Source of the DNA: Limnoperna fortunei
Lineage: Eukaryota; Mollusca; Bivalvia; Mytilida; Modiolidae
Assembly: GCA_944474755.1 (NCBI GenBank)
Contig: OX104123.1
Location: forward strand, 61,125,898 to 61,189,897
Direction: 5' to 3'
Length of the DNA stretch: 64,000 bases
In this document: one piece after another, positions 1 to 10,940 of the stretch
Layout: each line of letters opens with the position of its first letter
Numbering within the stretch: the first letter of the stretch is position 1
Program-made: the position numbers and the translations under genes
The notes under the pieces: model-generated
The model's input: the letters and a program-made list of their open reading frames with translations, nothing else
What the model was told of the DNA's origin: nothing
Database searches by the model: none

Positions 1-230
1 GTAGTCGTACTTTGGTGGTTCTTTGTAGTCGTATTTTGGTTTATGATCATACTTCTTGTCGTCGTAATGTTGGTGTGGTTTGTAGTCGTAGTTCGGTTTA
101 TAGTTATGATGGGGATGGTGGTGTCTAGGTATCCATTGGCAACATACCTTCCACCAATGCCAATGTGGACACACATCGACCGTTACTTCATGAGGGTGAC
201 AGAATGGTTTACATTTACAAAACCAATTAC
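1..230 (-). CDS. Secreted Cys6/Tyr-Lys-rich protein, exon 2 (partial, runs off left edge)
   Basis: Second exon of the gene whose first exon is at 671-1439. A polypyrimidine-AG acceptor (AG at 231-232) starts the exon. Its first two bases complete the codon left by the phase-1 donor at 671, and the frame then stays open for 76 codons to the window edge. It begins with a six-Cys module (W-F-C-K-C-K-P-F-C, nine residues, C, eight residues rich in His/Trp, then CC), followed by a His/Tyr/Lys/Asp/Pro tail with repeats such as YDYKP and KYDYK. The spacing parallels the Cys module of the genes near 37 and 53 kb. The protein is probably an extracellular structural or adhesive component; Tyr/Lys richness is typical of DOPA-type byssal and periostracal proteins, but that role is inferred. 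The C-terminus lies outside the window. Confidence 0.7.
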
Positions 231-670
231 CTGAAATTATAAGCAGGGTATAATCAGCCACCCGGAACACCTGATATTACTTCATTTTTCAGAAGGGTTA
301 TTTTTGCTATTTGATTGTTGCATATGTTTTAAGTGTGTATTGCTTTGTGTGTTCCTTAGTTTTCTTTTAGCCATGACTTTTTAATTTTATACTTAAATTT
401 GGTTTTTGTTTTATTACTCCCCACGAGAAAATAAATTTTTGTCAGTAAATGTTGAAAACGATGTAAAACGCAATATAGTTGCAACCCTTGATGACACGAA
501 TTTTACAAAGCGCTGCAATTCAACCTATACTAAACTAATCATGTAAATAAAACTGAATTACACATAATATAGGGTTTATTTCTATACATGTGTTTGTCTT
601 GTTTCTTCGGGATTTGCTAAAACAAATTCCGTAATGTATATGCTTTTAGCAAAAGAAATATATTACTTAC

Positions 671-1439
671 CATCCGGTCCTCCACCCCCTCCCCCAGGTC
701 CAAAACCACCAGCGCCGCCACCGTGAGCACCAAATCCACTAATGTCAGGTCCAAAACCGCCGACACCACCCACCTGAGGACCTAATCCATCTCCATCCAC
801 TCCAGCAGCACTAAAAACATCCGTTGGTCCTATTGCGTGAGTGTTATGATGACCGTCTCCTTGGTGTCCGTACTGGCCATCGTACCCTTGGTTCTTGTAA
901 TGATCGTCTTTCTTGTATCCATAATCTTGCTTGTGGTCATAATCTTTCTTGTATCCATAATCTTTTTTATCGTCATAGTCCTTCTTGTATCCATAGTCCT
1001 TTTTATGGTCATAATCTTTCTTGTATCCATAATCTTTCTTGTAACCATAATCTTTCTTGTATCCCCCATAATGTTTGTTGTCTCCATAACCGTAACCGGA
1101 GCCATGACCAAACATGTCCATTGCTGTTTTTATGACCACCAAGTCTTTAGCCAGGTGAAAATCATGACCGCCAGAATGGTGACCAGAATGCCCGTGGTCG
1201 TCATACTTTTTGCCCTTATGGTCATGATGTCCGTAATCTTTTTTATCGTAGCTGTGTTTTTTGTTGTCATGGTACCCGTCATTTCCGGGTTTGTAGCCGG
1301 AATCTTTATAACCTATTGGACCGTAATTACTTTTATAGTCATTATTGTAATATTTCTTGTCGTCTGCCTGTGTGTAGCAGAGATGTAACACTGCTACCAG
1401 CAGAACTGATATGAACGGTGTCATATCGGACCGGTGCAA
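671..1439 (-). CDS. Secreted Tyr/Lys/Asp-repeat protein, exon 1
   Basis: First exon of a secreted low-complexity protein. A signal peptide is clear (TPFISVLLVAVLHLCYTQA, then DDKKYY). The Met at 1424 (residue 6) gives a more typical signal peptide than the one at 1439, so either start is possible. Residues about 25-110 are rich in Tyr, Lys, Asp, His and Gly. Residues about 128-180 carry roughly nine hexapeptides of the type KKDY[GD][YHD]. Residues about 200-256 are Gly-rich (FGPDISGFG, GGAGGFGPGG). The apparent stop just after PDGK is intronic: the DNA reads GATG followed by GTAAGT, a strong donor with the exon ending at 671 in phase 1, which joins in frame to the acceptor at 231-232. The intron of about 440 bp holds no other feature. 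Shell matrix, periostracum or byssal adhesive are all possible; the sequence cannot decide. Confidence 0.75.
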
Positions 1440-1472
1440 AATGGCATGTCGTCTTTTTTCTGGTGAAACATG

Positions 1473-1479
1473 TTTTATA
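1473..1479 (-). promoter_or_regulatory. TATA box of the Tyr/Lys/Asp-repeat gene
   Basis: TATAAAA on the minus strand, 34 bp upstream of the first in-frame ATG and about 49 bp upstream of the second. A start site 25-30 bp downstream would give a very short leader, or would favour the second ATG at 1424. The downstream secreted genes also have TATA boxes close to their start codons. Confidence 0.5.
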
Positions 1480-1744
1480 CTGTCACCTGATCACGTGATC
1501 TGTGTAATAAACAAGGATATTTGACGAATTTTAAAATTGATCTAAAAAGAAAAGCAAAAATTTGATACATTAGTTCAACTGTGCAGAACAGGTCAGACTG
1601 AAATACTGCTTCATTTTTAACTTGATTTTACTGGTTTTAATGTTGATATAAATTGTGCATACTTTATTGACACGTTCAGTACATATATTCTTATTCCTTC
1701 ACTAATAACATACATTACAAAACCAATACTGCTGTTTTTCCTTA

Positions 1745-1960
1745 CGTTTGATGCCACTGTCTGTAACTTTCCGACTATATCATGGGTGTCTAGATTTTAA
1801 TGGGGACGTAAAAAAGCAAACTGGCAATACGTGTCAATCAAGGTTGAAATCGACCACAATCTGCGGGCAGTAAGGCTCAATTTCACGACCTCGTCATTGA
1901 CAGATAACGATTTTGTAGATGACATACTACCTTAGGCGATTGGCCACAGAGACTCCAAGA
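1745..1960 (-). repeat. tRNA-derived SINE, old copy
   Basis: Antisense remnant of the SINE family seen more clearly at 4112 and 48950. The 3' part (TATATCATGGGTGTCTAGA) lies at low coordinates. The tRNA-like head with a reversed A box (CGATTGGCCAC) ends near 1950. The copy is strongly diverged but collinear with the others over its whole length. Confidence 0.5.
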
Positions 1961-2392
1961 AGTTATTACTTGTAGGTTAGGGACAGAGAATGAGAAAAAT
2001 TGTTTTAATTTAATATGTATGAACCTAATAGGTGTAACCAAGATGAAGCAAAGCTAATCAGTGTATGTATGCTTACAAAGAAAATAAATACAGCTAAGAC
2101 AATCCGCAATGCCATTTGTTATCAGAATCGATTCAATGTAATAAAATTACGTATTCAAATGCGTTTTAAGTTCCGCCAATAACGGTTTAAATATCAATAC
2201 AATTTCGCGAAAAATTGAAGTATTCTGTAGTTATTTGCCAATCATATTCTTTGCACATAGACTTATTATTTTTTATATATCACATTGACTATCGAACTTA
2301 ACTATCAAGGAGTAAATGCAAATGTTACAGATAGATATGATTTAATGAAAAAGGTACATTAAATGCCCCTTGTGTTCATTAAAATAATAGGA
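1961..2392. other. No recognisable feature
   Basis: AT-rich single-copy-looking DNA with no convincing ORF, splice site or repeat. Confidence 0.5.
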
Positions 2393-2754
2393 GCCTGGGT
2401 TGCAGATTGATAAAGGTAGTTCGCCTACTATTGATCACGTGGTCTTGTCTGAGATTGCGGGTTTCATTCTCACTGCAGGCAGTTTGTACTTTACTCCAAT
2501 CTTAATTGACGAGGATTTCCAGTTTTCCTACCGCACATCGGATTTTCTCCGGGTACTCCGGCTTCCTAGCCAAATAAAAACCATGATATTGCTAAAACAT
2601 TGCTTAACGTGGGTTGCGTTCATCTCCAATCTTAATTGACATGGGTTTTCTCCGGGTACTTTGGCTTCCACCTCCAATAAAAACTGGACGCTATGAAATA
2701 GCTGAAAAATTGCTGAAAGTGGATTTAAACACCATTTAAACAAACATTAACACT
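2393..2754 (+). repeat. tRNA-derived SINE with internal duplication
   Basis: Member of the same SINE family: degraded tRNA-like head, GATCACGTGGTC motif, B-box-like GATTGCGGGTTTCATTC, then the body and the 3' tail ending ACACCATTTAAACAAACA. The body segment TCCAATCTTAATTGAC and the following TTTTCTCCGGGTACT both occur twice, so this copy is longer (about 360 bp) than its relatives (about 240 bp). Confidence 0.75.
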
Positions 2755-2763
2755 TTTAATTTC

Positions 2764-2812
2764 ATTAATAATAATAAAAAAAACTAATAATAATAATAAT
2801 AATGATTATTAA

Positions 2813-2846
<34 letters not shown>

Positions 2847-2863
2847 GTTGTTGTTGTTGTTGT
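2764..2863. repeat. Compound TAA/TTA/TTG microsatellite
   Basis: An (ATA)n-like stretch passes into a pure (TTA)n run and then (TTG)n before unique sequence. It directly follows the SINE at 2393-2754 and may have grown from its A-rich tail. Confidence 0.85.
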
Positions 2864-2865
2864 AT

Positions 2866-3757
2866 CGCAACGTTTAATTTCCAATAGAAAGTAATCGTGC
2901 ATCAATACGAATATTGCACTTTTCACCCAATTAATTCTTTGCTGTAAATTAAAAGAGTTATTACATGCATATTGGGAAATATTATCCCTAATAAAATATA
3001 TCTGCATTACCAGATCGTGCAATATAAAATTCTAGTCGGGACAATATTCATGCAATCACCCATACATTATTATTAACACAAATGTGAAATTAGAAATTAA
3101 TAGAAAAAAATCTAACGATTAATAAGGTTATATTACCACTTTCAGCACGATTTTAGAAACAAAAAGGAAATGTGGACAACTTTGTCTCCAGGAGGAAAGG
3201 AAATATTTTCTCACTAATGAGACAGCGTGGTACTTATTTTTAGCCGGTTGACATATCCTTATCTTAGTCTGGTTCCCGGTCTATCATCTTTCGGATGACA
3301 GTCCGGTATGGGCCGATTTTAATTCTTAAATGGCGGTCCGTTGAGCATGCGCAATAACTATAAATAAAGACGCTGAGGTGAAGAATCGTGATGTAGGTTG
3401 ACATTTTCACATAAAATATTTGTATATTCCGAAGGCATACTGAATATTGCGTCGGGAACCAACCTATCCTTATCTCAACCCGTTGGTAAGATAAGAATTT
3501 CACGCTCCTTTTCCCGTAAAAATGGCGTCAACTGTCGGTTCAGCAATAAAACTTATAAAATATTTGCTTTAGTTGTGTGGGTTTATTATGCCTTCTTAAA
3601 TATAAACATGAAAACAACATCTCAGCTTCCGTTACCCAATTTTTGCCACAATATGATAGCGGTAGACGGTGACGCAACATGTGTACACTGGAGATTACGT
3701 TCAGGGAAGATAACTCTATGTGGTGTCATCTTAACAGAATCGGATTTTATTTTAATG
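2866..3757. other. No supported gene
   Basis: Short ORFs here have no signal peptide, domain or splice support. Two partly similar segments containing TATCCTTATCT at about 3255 and 3465 may be ends of an old element, but this is not convincing. Confidence 0.4.
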
Positions 3758-3906
3758 AATTAATGAGAAATAGAATCAAACACCGGTGGTTGGGCAAGAC
3801 GGGAAAATCTCAGACACCCGCGCGATAGATTTCTTTTCACTGGGGTGTCTGAGATTTTTCCCGTCTTGCCCTTCCACCGGTGTTAGATCCTATATTTCTC
3901 AATTAA
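3758..3906. mobile_element. Foldback MITE with long inverted arms
   Basis: About 149 bp that folds on itself almost end to end. The left arm, with CACCGGTGG then GGGCAAGACGGGAAAATC, is matched by the reversed right arm, with GAGATTTTTCCCGTCTTGCC then CCACCGGTG, around a short central loop near 3830. Outside these the inverted match continues through GAGAAATA / TATTTCTC and into the A/T flanks. There is no coding capacity. Structure is typical of non-autonomous foldback DNA elements; the superfamily is unknown. Confidence 0.8.
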
Positions 3907-4111
3907 AATGAAATGTATACCGGCCAATACAGGCAGTTAAAATATGAATTACTAGACTACAAAGATGCTCAGTAAATACCGCGTCGTAATATGACACTAA
4001 CTCACAGTATATGATTTTAAAACAAGAAGTAAATCATATTCAGACCTGAAATTAGCTTTAAGTCTATTGTGTTTTTATTTATTTCTTAGACTGTTTGCTT
4101 CTATATAATAC

Positions 4112-4351
4112 GTGGGGCCTTCGGTGGCCGCGTAGTTTAGGTAGTTCTTCTGCTATTTATCACGTGGTCTGTCAACACTGAGATTGCGGGTTCGATTCGG
4201 ACAGGAAGCACTCGACTCCAATCTTAAATGACAAAGATTGCTAGTGTTAACCTAAGGTCGGAATTTTTCTCTTGGTACTCTGCGTTCCTTTCTAAAAAAA
4301 CTGGACGCCAAAATACTAAAAGTGGCGTTAAACACCATTCAAACAAACAAA
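4112..4351 (+). repeat. tRNA-derived SINE
   Basis: Head GGCCTTCGGTGGCCGCGTAG (degraded A box), GATTGCGGGTTCGATTC (good B box), shared body ACTCCAATCTTAA, then CTGGACGCC and the tail GGCGTTAAACACCATTCAAA. Pol III boxes and 3' tail mark it as a SINE, not a functional tRNA gene. Confidence 0.8.
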
Positions 4352-4574
4352 CTAAAAGCTATAGTGCGTCAAATAAGTACTGAAACCAACATAACCGAGT
4401 TAATCCTCATATTTTGCCCTTGATATTTTATGTGTTTGTTTTAGGTTGTTAGTCACGCTGTACTTGTTTTGATCGATTTCCTTTAACATTGTGATTTTAT
4501 AGAAATACATATGTCAATAGGAGACAATTGTTTTTACGTAATCAAAGACATGAAAAGCAAGAAATATGATAAAT

Positions 4575-4980
4575 GAGGTACACGTAAATAAATTGGACCA
4601 CGGTTTTAAGCTAAGGTACACTTAGATCAATTGGACCATAGTTCTAAACCGGGATCAGGTAAAAAGCCATGTTGCACGTAGATAAATCGGACCTTGGATT
4701 TTAAAGGCGAGGTACACTTAGAGAAGTTTGACCATGGCTTTTTTAGCCAAGGTACAAGTAGATAAATTGGACCATGGTTTTGAGCCGAGGTACACGTAGA
4801 TAAATTGGACCATTTTTAAGCCGAGATAACAAGTATAAAAATTGGACCATAGGTTTAAAGCTGAGGTACAAGTAGATAAATTGGAGCAAGATTTTTTAAG
4901 CCGTGGTACACGTAGATGTATTGGAAGAAGGTGTTTTAAGCTGAGGTACACGGAGATAAATTGGGTCATGGTTTTAAATG
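4575..4980. repeat. Minisatellite, about 40-bp unit, about 10 copies
   Basis: Tandem copies of a unit containing GGTACACGTAGATAAATTGG, ACCATGG and TTTTAAGCCGA. Copies differ by substitutions and small indels, which rules out a recent perfect expansion. Short ORFs across it are by-products of the repeat. Confidence 0.85.
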
Positions 4981-5102
4981 CTCAATATCGGAAAGGAAAG
5001 GGCTTTATTGATAGTTTAAAATGCAATGCTGGTTGGCTTAAGGTTGAATGTTTACTTTTTTAGTTAGTAAGGCAGTTAGTTTTTCATCTTCGTTTTAGTT
5101 CA

Positions 5103-5485
5103 ATGCTTTACCTACAGAGCAGCTCAGCGCGTCCCCGGTTGGCGGATAGGAGAGACCCTGTTTTTGGGGTATGTTCAAGTAATAGTACCGAAAGCCTGGC
5201 CGCAGATCGCAGTAGGTGCCGTGTTTGTAGAGTGACATGCTCCTTGCACGATAAAGATCTTTTTTGGATTTCGATAATAAGTACTTTCAATAAAGCAGCT
5301 ACAAAAGGATTAGTTCTTCGCCCCTAAACAATACTCCATACTTTCCAAGAGTGGCAGGGCTGTCGAATGATTTCCTTATGTCCCATCCCTCCTTTCTGTT
5401 GATTTATTTTTTGTTAACTTATTTTCGTCCTTGATATAGCTAAAATACCGCTCGCTGGACATAAAGTAAATATCCAATCATTCAG
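5103..5485 (+). repeat. Dispersed repeat with LINE-like 3' tail
   Basis: A GC-richer block at 5110-5270 contains TGCTCCTTGCACGATAA, which recurs inverted near 22,590-22,620. The block ends with GATATAGCTAAAATACCGCT and CGCTGGACATAAAG, close to the 3' end of the large LINE near 45,115-45,145. It is probably a truncated or LINE-dependent retroelement. Only two copies can be seen here. Confidence 0.45.
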
Positions 5486-5964
5486 TTTTTTTTTCAGAGA
5501 ATTAGTTTAAGAATAAAACTAGTAGCCACATACGAGCGTAACAAGATAATGAGACATACCCATTTCCTGCAGAAATCAGATAGGCTTGAGTTTACATCCC
5601 TGCTTTGTCGAATCAGAACCTGAGAATTCTGATGTTACAATGGTCAAAACTGAACAAAAAACTGAAATCTGAAAATTGACTTGTTTTAAAAAATCTTTGC
5701 AAGATCAATGAGAGGAAAATATACAAGAGACATAAATCTAGCTAGAATTACAGTATTATAATGGTAGCATTATAGAAGTACCATAATTAAATAGCTGTTT
5801 CAACTTTGAGTTTCTCAGAATAGAAATCCCCCACAATTCAATTATTATAAGTGGCATCTAACTCTTAATGACGTGTTTGACATGTTTTTAAGTATTGTCT
5901 TTAAGGAACAATGCTGTCAAGAAAATTAATGTATGAATTGCAGGCTTATCTTAGCAGCTGTGGT
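5486..5964. other. No recognisable feature
   Basis: AT-rich DNA without a supported ORF or repeat. Confidence 0.5.
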
Positions 5965-6182
5965 CTCAGCATGTATATAACCGTGCTTTAGGAATATTGT
6001 TACAAAAAGGGAAATATATGATAGGAAAATGGATCAACTGGTCATTTGACATACTAATTACGTATGTAAGATGTACGTAAATGTCATATAGATTATACAA
6101 CAGCATGTATATAACCGTGCTTTAGGAATATTGTTACACAAAAAGAGAAATAAATGATAGGAAAATGGATCAACTGGTCATT
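5965..6182. repeat. Direct duplication of an about 84-bp segment
   Basis: The segment beginning AGCATGTATATAACCGTGCT and ending GGATCAACTGGTCATT occurs at about 5965-6048 and again at about 6100-6182 with few differences, separated by about 50 bp. Confidence 0.85.
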
Positions 6183-8023
6183 ATCCAATCAATCAATACA
6201 CCACGTGTGCCGACGTTTCTAGTAGAGTGTTCCAATGTGAAAAAAGAACTAATGATAGAAGATAAAATTGAAAACAGTGTAAAGTGTCTAAATACAAATA
6301 AAGGTAATGACAAATTACCGAACACCAAGAGCAGATTGAAATGTTCTGTTTAATGGGATAAATATGGGAGGTGTGTTAGGACTTATTTAACAAGTCAGTT
6401 AAAAGGCACAATAAATTAGAGAACATTATATTTTTTCATCGATAGAACTATTGAGGTATACAATTTATATATAGATATTGCATGCTAATGGGTAAAACAC
6501 GAAAACAAGGAATAATTAGTCAATACATCTTTTCTTGTTTTAAGTTCTGGGTTTTTTTTTTGTTATCTTTTTTTTTGTTAAATGGTTAAACTATAAATTT
6601 TCTCGAACAAAAACATGACAACAAAAAGAAAACGGAATAATATCCCTGATTTTAAAAAGCCGCTACAACTTAAGAATCCAGACTGAGAAAATGTTAAAAA
6701 TATAAAACTTTAGAATTCACCTACAAACCTGATTTTATATCAACGACGAGTTAAAAATGTTATAATTGCAAACACAAAACGCAGTCAGGATGTAAACTTA
6801 TTCAATTGGGACTTTAGTTTATCTTATTTCAAATGCAGTCAGTAAATTCATGGAATAAAAATTGAACAACACAATTAACGAAGTTGTCTTAGTCAAATGG
6901 AGCTTATTAATATCTGTTTGTCACCGCAATAGGATTCAATACGGTACAAGCAGCGCAGAGAAATGTAAAAGTTATTAAATTGGCATTTTAAACAAACGCG
7001 ACTATAATTTTTTACGATCTGCTCAAAAAGGTTTTCCAAAAAAGCAACAAAAATTGAAACATTCAGGGATATATACAGCGTATTGAAAATACGTATACTA
7101 GTGGTTACAAAATGGTGACCGATAACACTCTAATAAACATAAGTGTAAAATACTAAATATCGACGAAAGCTTTTACATACATGACAAAAATCTTACAAGA
7201 TGTAGAAAAGAGAAACATATTCTACGACGAATTGATCCTCGATGCAAGCACAAAAGCCCACATTAACAAGGATGCTACCACGAGAGCACAGGACGCTATG
7301 ACAAGCCAACACAATTTGTTTCAAACCTGTTATTAGACGCCACTTAAAGGCCATTTACATTTTAATACAAGTTATGCTTGTAGAGAAGCCTCTGCACACG
7401 AAATTTGAAATTTATTTCTTACAACAAGCGGATACTATGAAGTTTGATTGTACTGAAACAACAAACAATGAAAAATCAACTTACTGCAAACTCCAGAAAG
7501 ACGATATGGTAAAAAAGGTTACCATTAGGCATGACTATATTAAGCAAAGAGGTACAAAAGCATTGTTTTAATCATAAAATAAGAAGGAGCGGAAATTAGT
7601 TTTAAATCATTTCTAATAAAATAATGTCAGGGTTGGGGATATACACGGAACAGTCTACCAGGACAAACAGCAGGGTATGTATTCGATTATAGAATTTAAA
7701 ATTACTTCAATGAATGTGATTTAATTGAAAAGTACAAATCACTCTACTAAATTATGACAATATAAATATCTGATTAGTCTGGTTTTTTGTTGTTAAGGCT
7801 TTTCACTTTCCGAGTGTATTTAGTATGTTTTTTGAATTAAGGCTTATCGAATTCGAAGTGGAAAGCCTGGTTGTCGTTTGTTTGTTTCTTATTTTTTTGT
7901 CTGCAATCTGGTTCTTTTCCCATTAAACATTGTGTTTCGCGACATGTCATGAAGACATTTTGTACTATAGATGAATTAGACATTGCTTTTGCAGTAAACC
8001 CTGGCACATTTAACACTCTTTCA
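6183..8023. other. No supported gene
   Basis: About 1.8 kb of AT-rich DNA. The ORFs of 62 and 65 codons within it have no signal peptide, domain or codon bias that I can recognise. Confidence 0.45.
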
Positions 8024-8242
8024 ACTAGATGGTCGAGTGGTTAAGGTAGTTAGTCTACTATTCATTGGTCTGCCAACACTGATATTGCAAATTCAATTCT
8101 AACTGCAGGCATGATGTACTCGACTTTAATCTTGAGTGGCAAGGATTGCCAGTCTTTCTACCGCAGGTCGGGTGTTTCCTCCAGGTACTCCGGCTTTCTA
8201 TACAATAATAACTGGACGTCATCACATAGCGGACAAACATCA
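8024..8242 (+). repeat. tRNA-derived SINE
   Basis: A box well kept (TGGTCGAGTGGTTAAGG), B box degraded (GCAAATTCAATTC), and body and tail shared with the other copies (CCGCAGGTCGGGTGTTT, TACTCCGGCTTTC, ACTGGACGTC). Confidence 0.75.
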
Positions 8243-8391
8243 ACGCGCATGAACATTCAAAATAAAAATCCTATACGTTTGAGACGAATTTGTAAATGTT
8301 CGTCAATGTGATAAACAGAAAAAACAATCGCAAATCGCTAAAGTTCAAAATATTATCACTCATGCCGACATTCATTTATATTTAACACTTG

Positions 8392-8488
8392 GGCGGAATA
8401 GTTCCGCGCACTTGTTTAATCTGTTGCGTTCTACGTTCTCGTGATCGTATTTTTGATACTCACTATGCACCATTTTTCTATAAATCTG
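8392..8488. mobile_element. Half copy of a foldback MITE
   Basis: GTTCCGCGCACTTGTTTAAT and the following GTGATCGTATTTTTGATACT match the right arm of the full hairpin element at 11711-11899. The left arm is almost entirely lost, leaving only the tip palindrome GCGGAATAGTTCCGC. Confidence 0.65.
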
Positions 8489-8631
8489 TTTATTAGTTCG
8501 CACTATATGTATTATCTTTAAGTGCTAATAGCTTGTGTTGTTGTAAATATACTGGAACCTGATACACTTCTTGTGTGTACAAGGTTTTGTTAAAAGATAT
8601 CGAATATTAATTAAGTAACACAACTCATGGA

Positions 8632-9085
8632 CATAACAAAACTATGGCTAACAGGAAGTCGTGACCATCGAACAAACAAAACAAAAAATAACAAAAACAT
8701 AACAAAACCATGGCTAACAGGAAGTCGTGACCACCGAACCAACTAAAAAACCAAAATACCAAGAAAATAACAAAACCATGGCTAACCGGAAGTCGTGACC
8801 ATCGAACCAAAATACCAAGAACATAACAAAACCATGGCTAACAGGATGTCGTGACTATCGAACCAACAAAAAAGTCCAAAATACCATGAACATAAAACTA
8901 TGGGTAACATGAAGTCGTGACCCTCGAACCAACAAAAACACAAAATACCAAAACATAACAAAACCATGGCTAACAGGAAGTCGTGACCATCGAACCAACA
9001 AAAAAACCCTCAATATCAAAGACATAACAAAACCATGGCTAACAGGAAGTCGTGACCATCGCACCAGCAAATAACAAAATACCAA
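8632..9085. repeat. Minisatellite, about 65-bp unit, 7 copies
   Basis: Tandem units, each with ACCATGGCTAACAGGAAGTC then GTGACCATCGAACCAACAAA and a variable A/C-rich linker (ACCAAGAACATAACAAA). Units run from 54 to 70 bp, with the length change in the linker. The hydrophobic minus-strand ORFs across it are repeat artefacts. Confidence 0.85.
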
Positions 9086-9089
9086 GAAA

Positions 9090-10469
9090 TAAGCAACACA
9101 AACATATTTAAACAATATGGAGAATATTCTGAGTTCTGGAAATCAAAGCATTTTCTGCTTTTATCTTACTCATTGTACAAAATTGGTTCGAGGTCGACAA
9201 CGAATTCTTGTTTACAGAATATGCATAGTGGTGACGCTGGATTAAACATTTTTTTATAACAGTATGTTGTCAACAAACATACCTACATTTAACCATAAAA
9301 ACACAAAGAAAATGAAAGGGCGTAAAGATAATAATATACAAAATTTTGACATAAAACTGCCTTCGTCTGGAAATAGTACCAGAATGAAACATCACCGAAA
9401 ATCCTGTAATGATCTTCTTGGAAAAACCACAAAGGTATATTTGAATATTCTTGATTGACAGAATTTTAGCTAACTTAAGATCATTTTATAATGTGTCAAT
9501 GTTTAACTTGATAACATACTGACGCAAATATACCTGGAAACGAAAACAAACAGCAAAAAAAAAAAAAACAATATGTAACAGAAAACCGCGCCAGTTACCT
9601 TGAATGATCATCTTGAATGTTTAAAATTTGTAAATATATCAGCAATGTCGCAGATAATAATTTTCCTGGCTTGACAAACATTTTGTTATGTAAACAAGAT
9701 AATTTTATCTTGTGTTTCCCCTGTTTTGAGTAGAACAATCTGAAAACTGTACTGCAGTAAATACTAAACTTAGCATACTGCTAATAATATTGAATGCAAG
9801 TATCAAACAGTAACTACGTTTTGATTAACGAAATACTTCACATGAATAACACACCAATATTATCAACTATTTACCGTGTATGTAACCGTGCAAGTTATCT
9901 TTGTTAATGCTATTGATTTTTGTTTTTGTACACATGTTAATAGTTGTATATATTGTTTTTGAAGTAAAAATGTTTACTGAACAATATGGTTGATTTTTTT
10001 TTATTTACCGAGCTTAATGCTTATCTCAGATATTTCTCCAAATGTACCCGTAAATGTGTTGGCCTCATTTGTTTTTGTTATATCTTTATGCCCCAAGCAT
10101 AACAGGTGTGAATCAATCCAACATATCTGGGCAGGGCAAAATATTTTGACTGTTCTGGCGCGATAGAAAACCAATTAACACAATTAATTGTCGTATCAGT
10201 AAAAGTGGAATAACAAAAGAGAAGATATAATACAGTTAACATCGTACTGAATTAATAAAAAAGCTTTTCACAAATGAAAGATATATGTAGTTAATTTGAG
10301 TGTCTTGTTCACCCCAGTTAGAGTGCACTGTCTAATAAGATATCGGGAAAATTGTACTTGTACGGTCTATTATTTAAGAAACAACATGCAAAAATATTAG
10401 TTTGACGATAATTTAATTGCTGGAAATAATTGTTAAATATAGTCTCGCAAAATTGAAGCATTTAACTTA
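9090..10469. other. No supported gene
   Basis: AT-rich DNA. A 64-codon Lys/Asn-rich ORF at 9264-9458 lacks any supporting signal. Confidence 0.45.
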
Positions 10470-10940
10470 AGTCCAGCTACCACGACTGCTTAATTAGCGT
10501 AACCAAGTGTTTGTTTGTAGATACCCTGGCCACTAGACAACTAAACTGATAGTTTGTTGACAGCTTCCTCGACCACTATGTTTACACAAGTTTGATAACA
10601 GCTAGCCTGATAATTTAGTTAACCAAACTATGTTTTTAAAACAGCTACATATAGCACTCAGTCAAGAAATTCAAGATTATTAACAGATACCCTGACCAGT
10701 CAGTCAACAAAACCATGTTTTTTGACGGCAACTTGGGCCACTTGGTTAACGAAACCACGTGATTGTAACAGCAACTTACACCCCCCAGTCAACAAAAAAG
10801 TGTGTAATGGCTACCTAGACCATCAAGTCAACTGGACACTGTCTTTGTTATAACTACCGACACCAACCAGTCAATGACACTCAGTGTTTGTAATAACTAC
10901 TTAGACCACTCAGTTAAAGATTGTTAACATCTACATACAC
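10470..10940. repeat. Ancient degenerate tandem repeat, about 55-bp period
   Basis: About eight or nine diverged copies of a unit with the core ACAGCTACCT, AGACCACTCAGTCAAC, AAAACCATGTTTGT. Examples sit near 10,525, 10,685, 10,730, 10,780, 10,825 and 10,900. Divergence is high, so this is only visible by aligning units. Confidence 0.6.

Noticed and set aside
43..234. 63-codon plus-strand ORF at the left edge
   Set aside because: Antisense shadow of exon 2, which reads as a Cys6/Tyr-Lys-rich protein on the minus strand.
837..1388. 183-codon hydrophobic ORF on the plus strand
   Set aside because: Antisense of the Tyr/Lys/Asp-repeat exon; the opposite strand has the signal peptide, splice donor and TATA box.
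8625..9115. Several overlapping hydrophobic minus-strand ORFs
   Set aside because: Frames of one minisatellite; each repeats the same peptide and lacks a start context.
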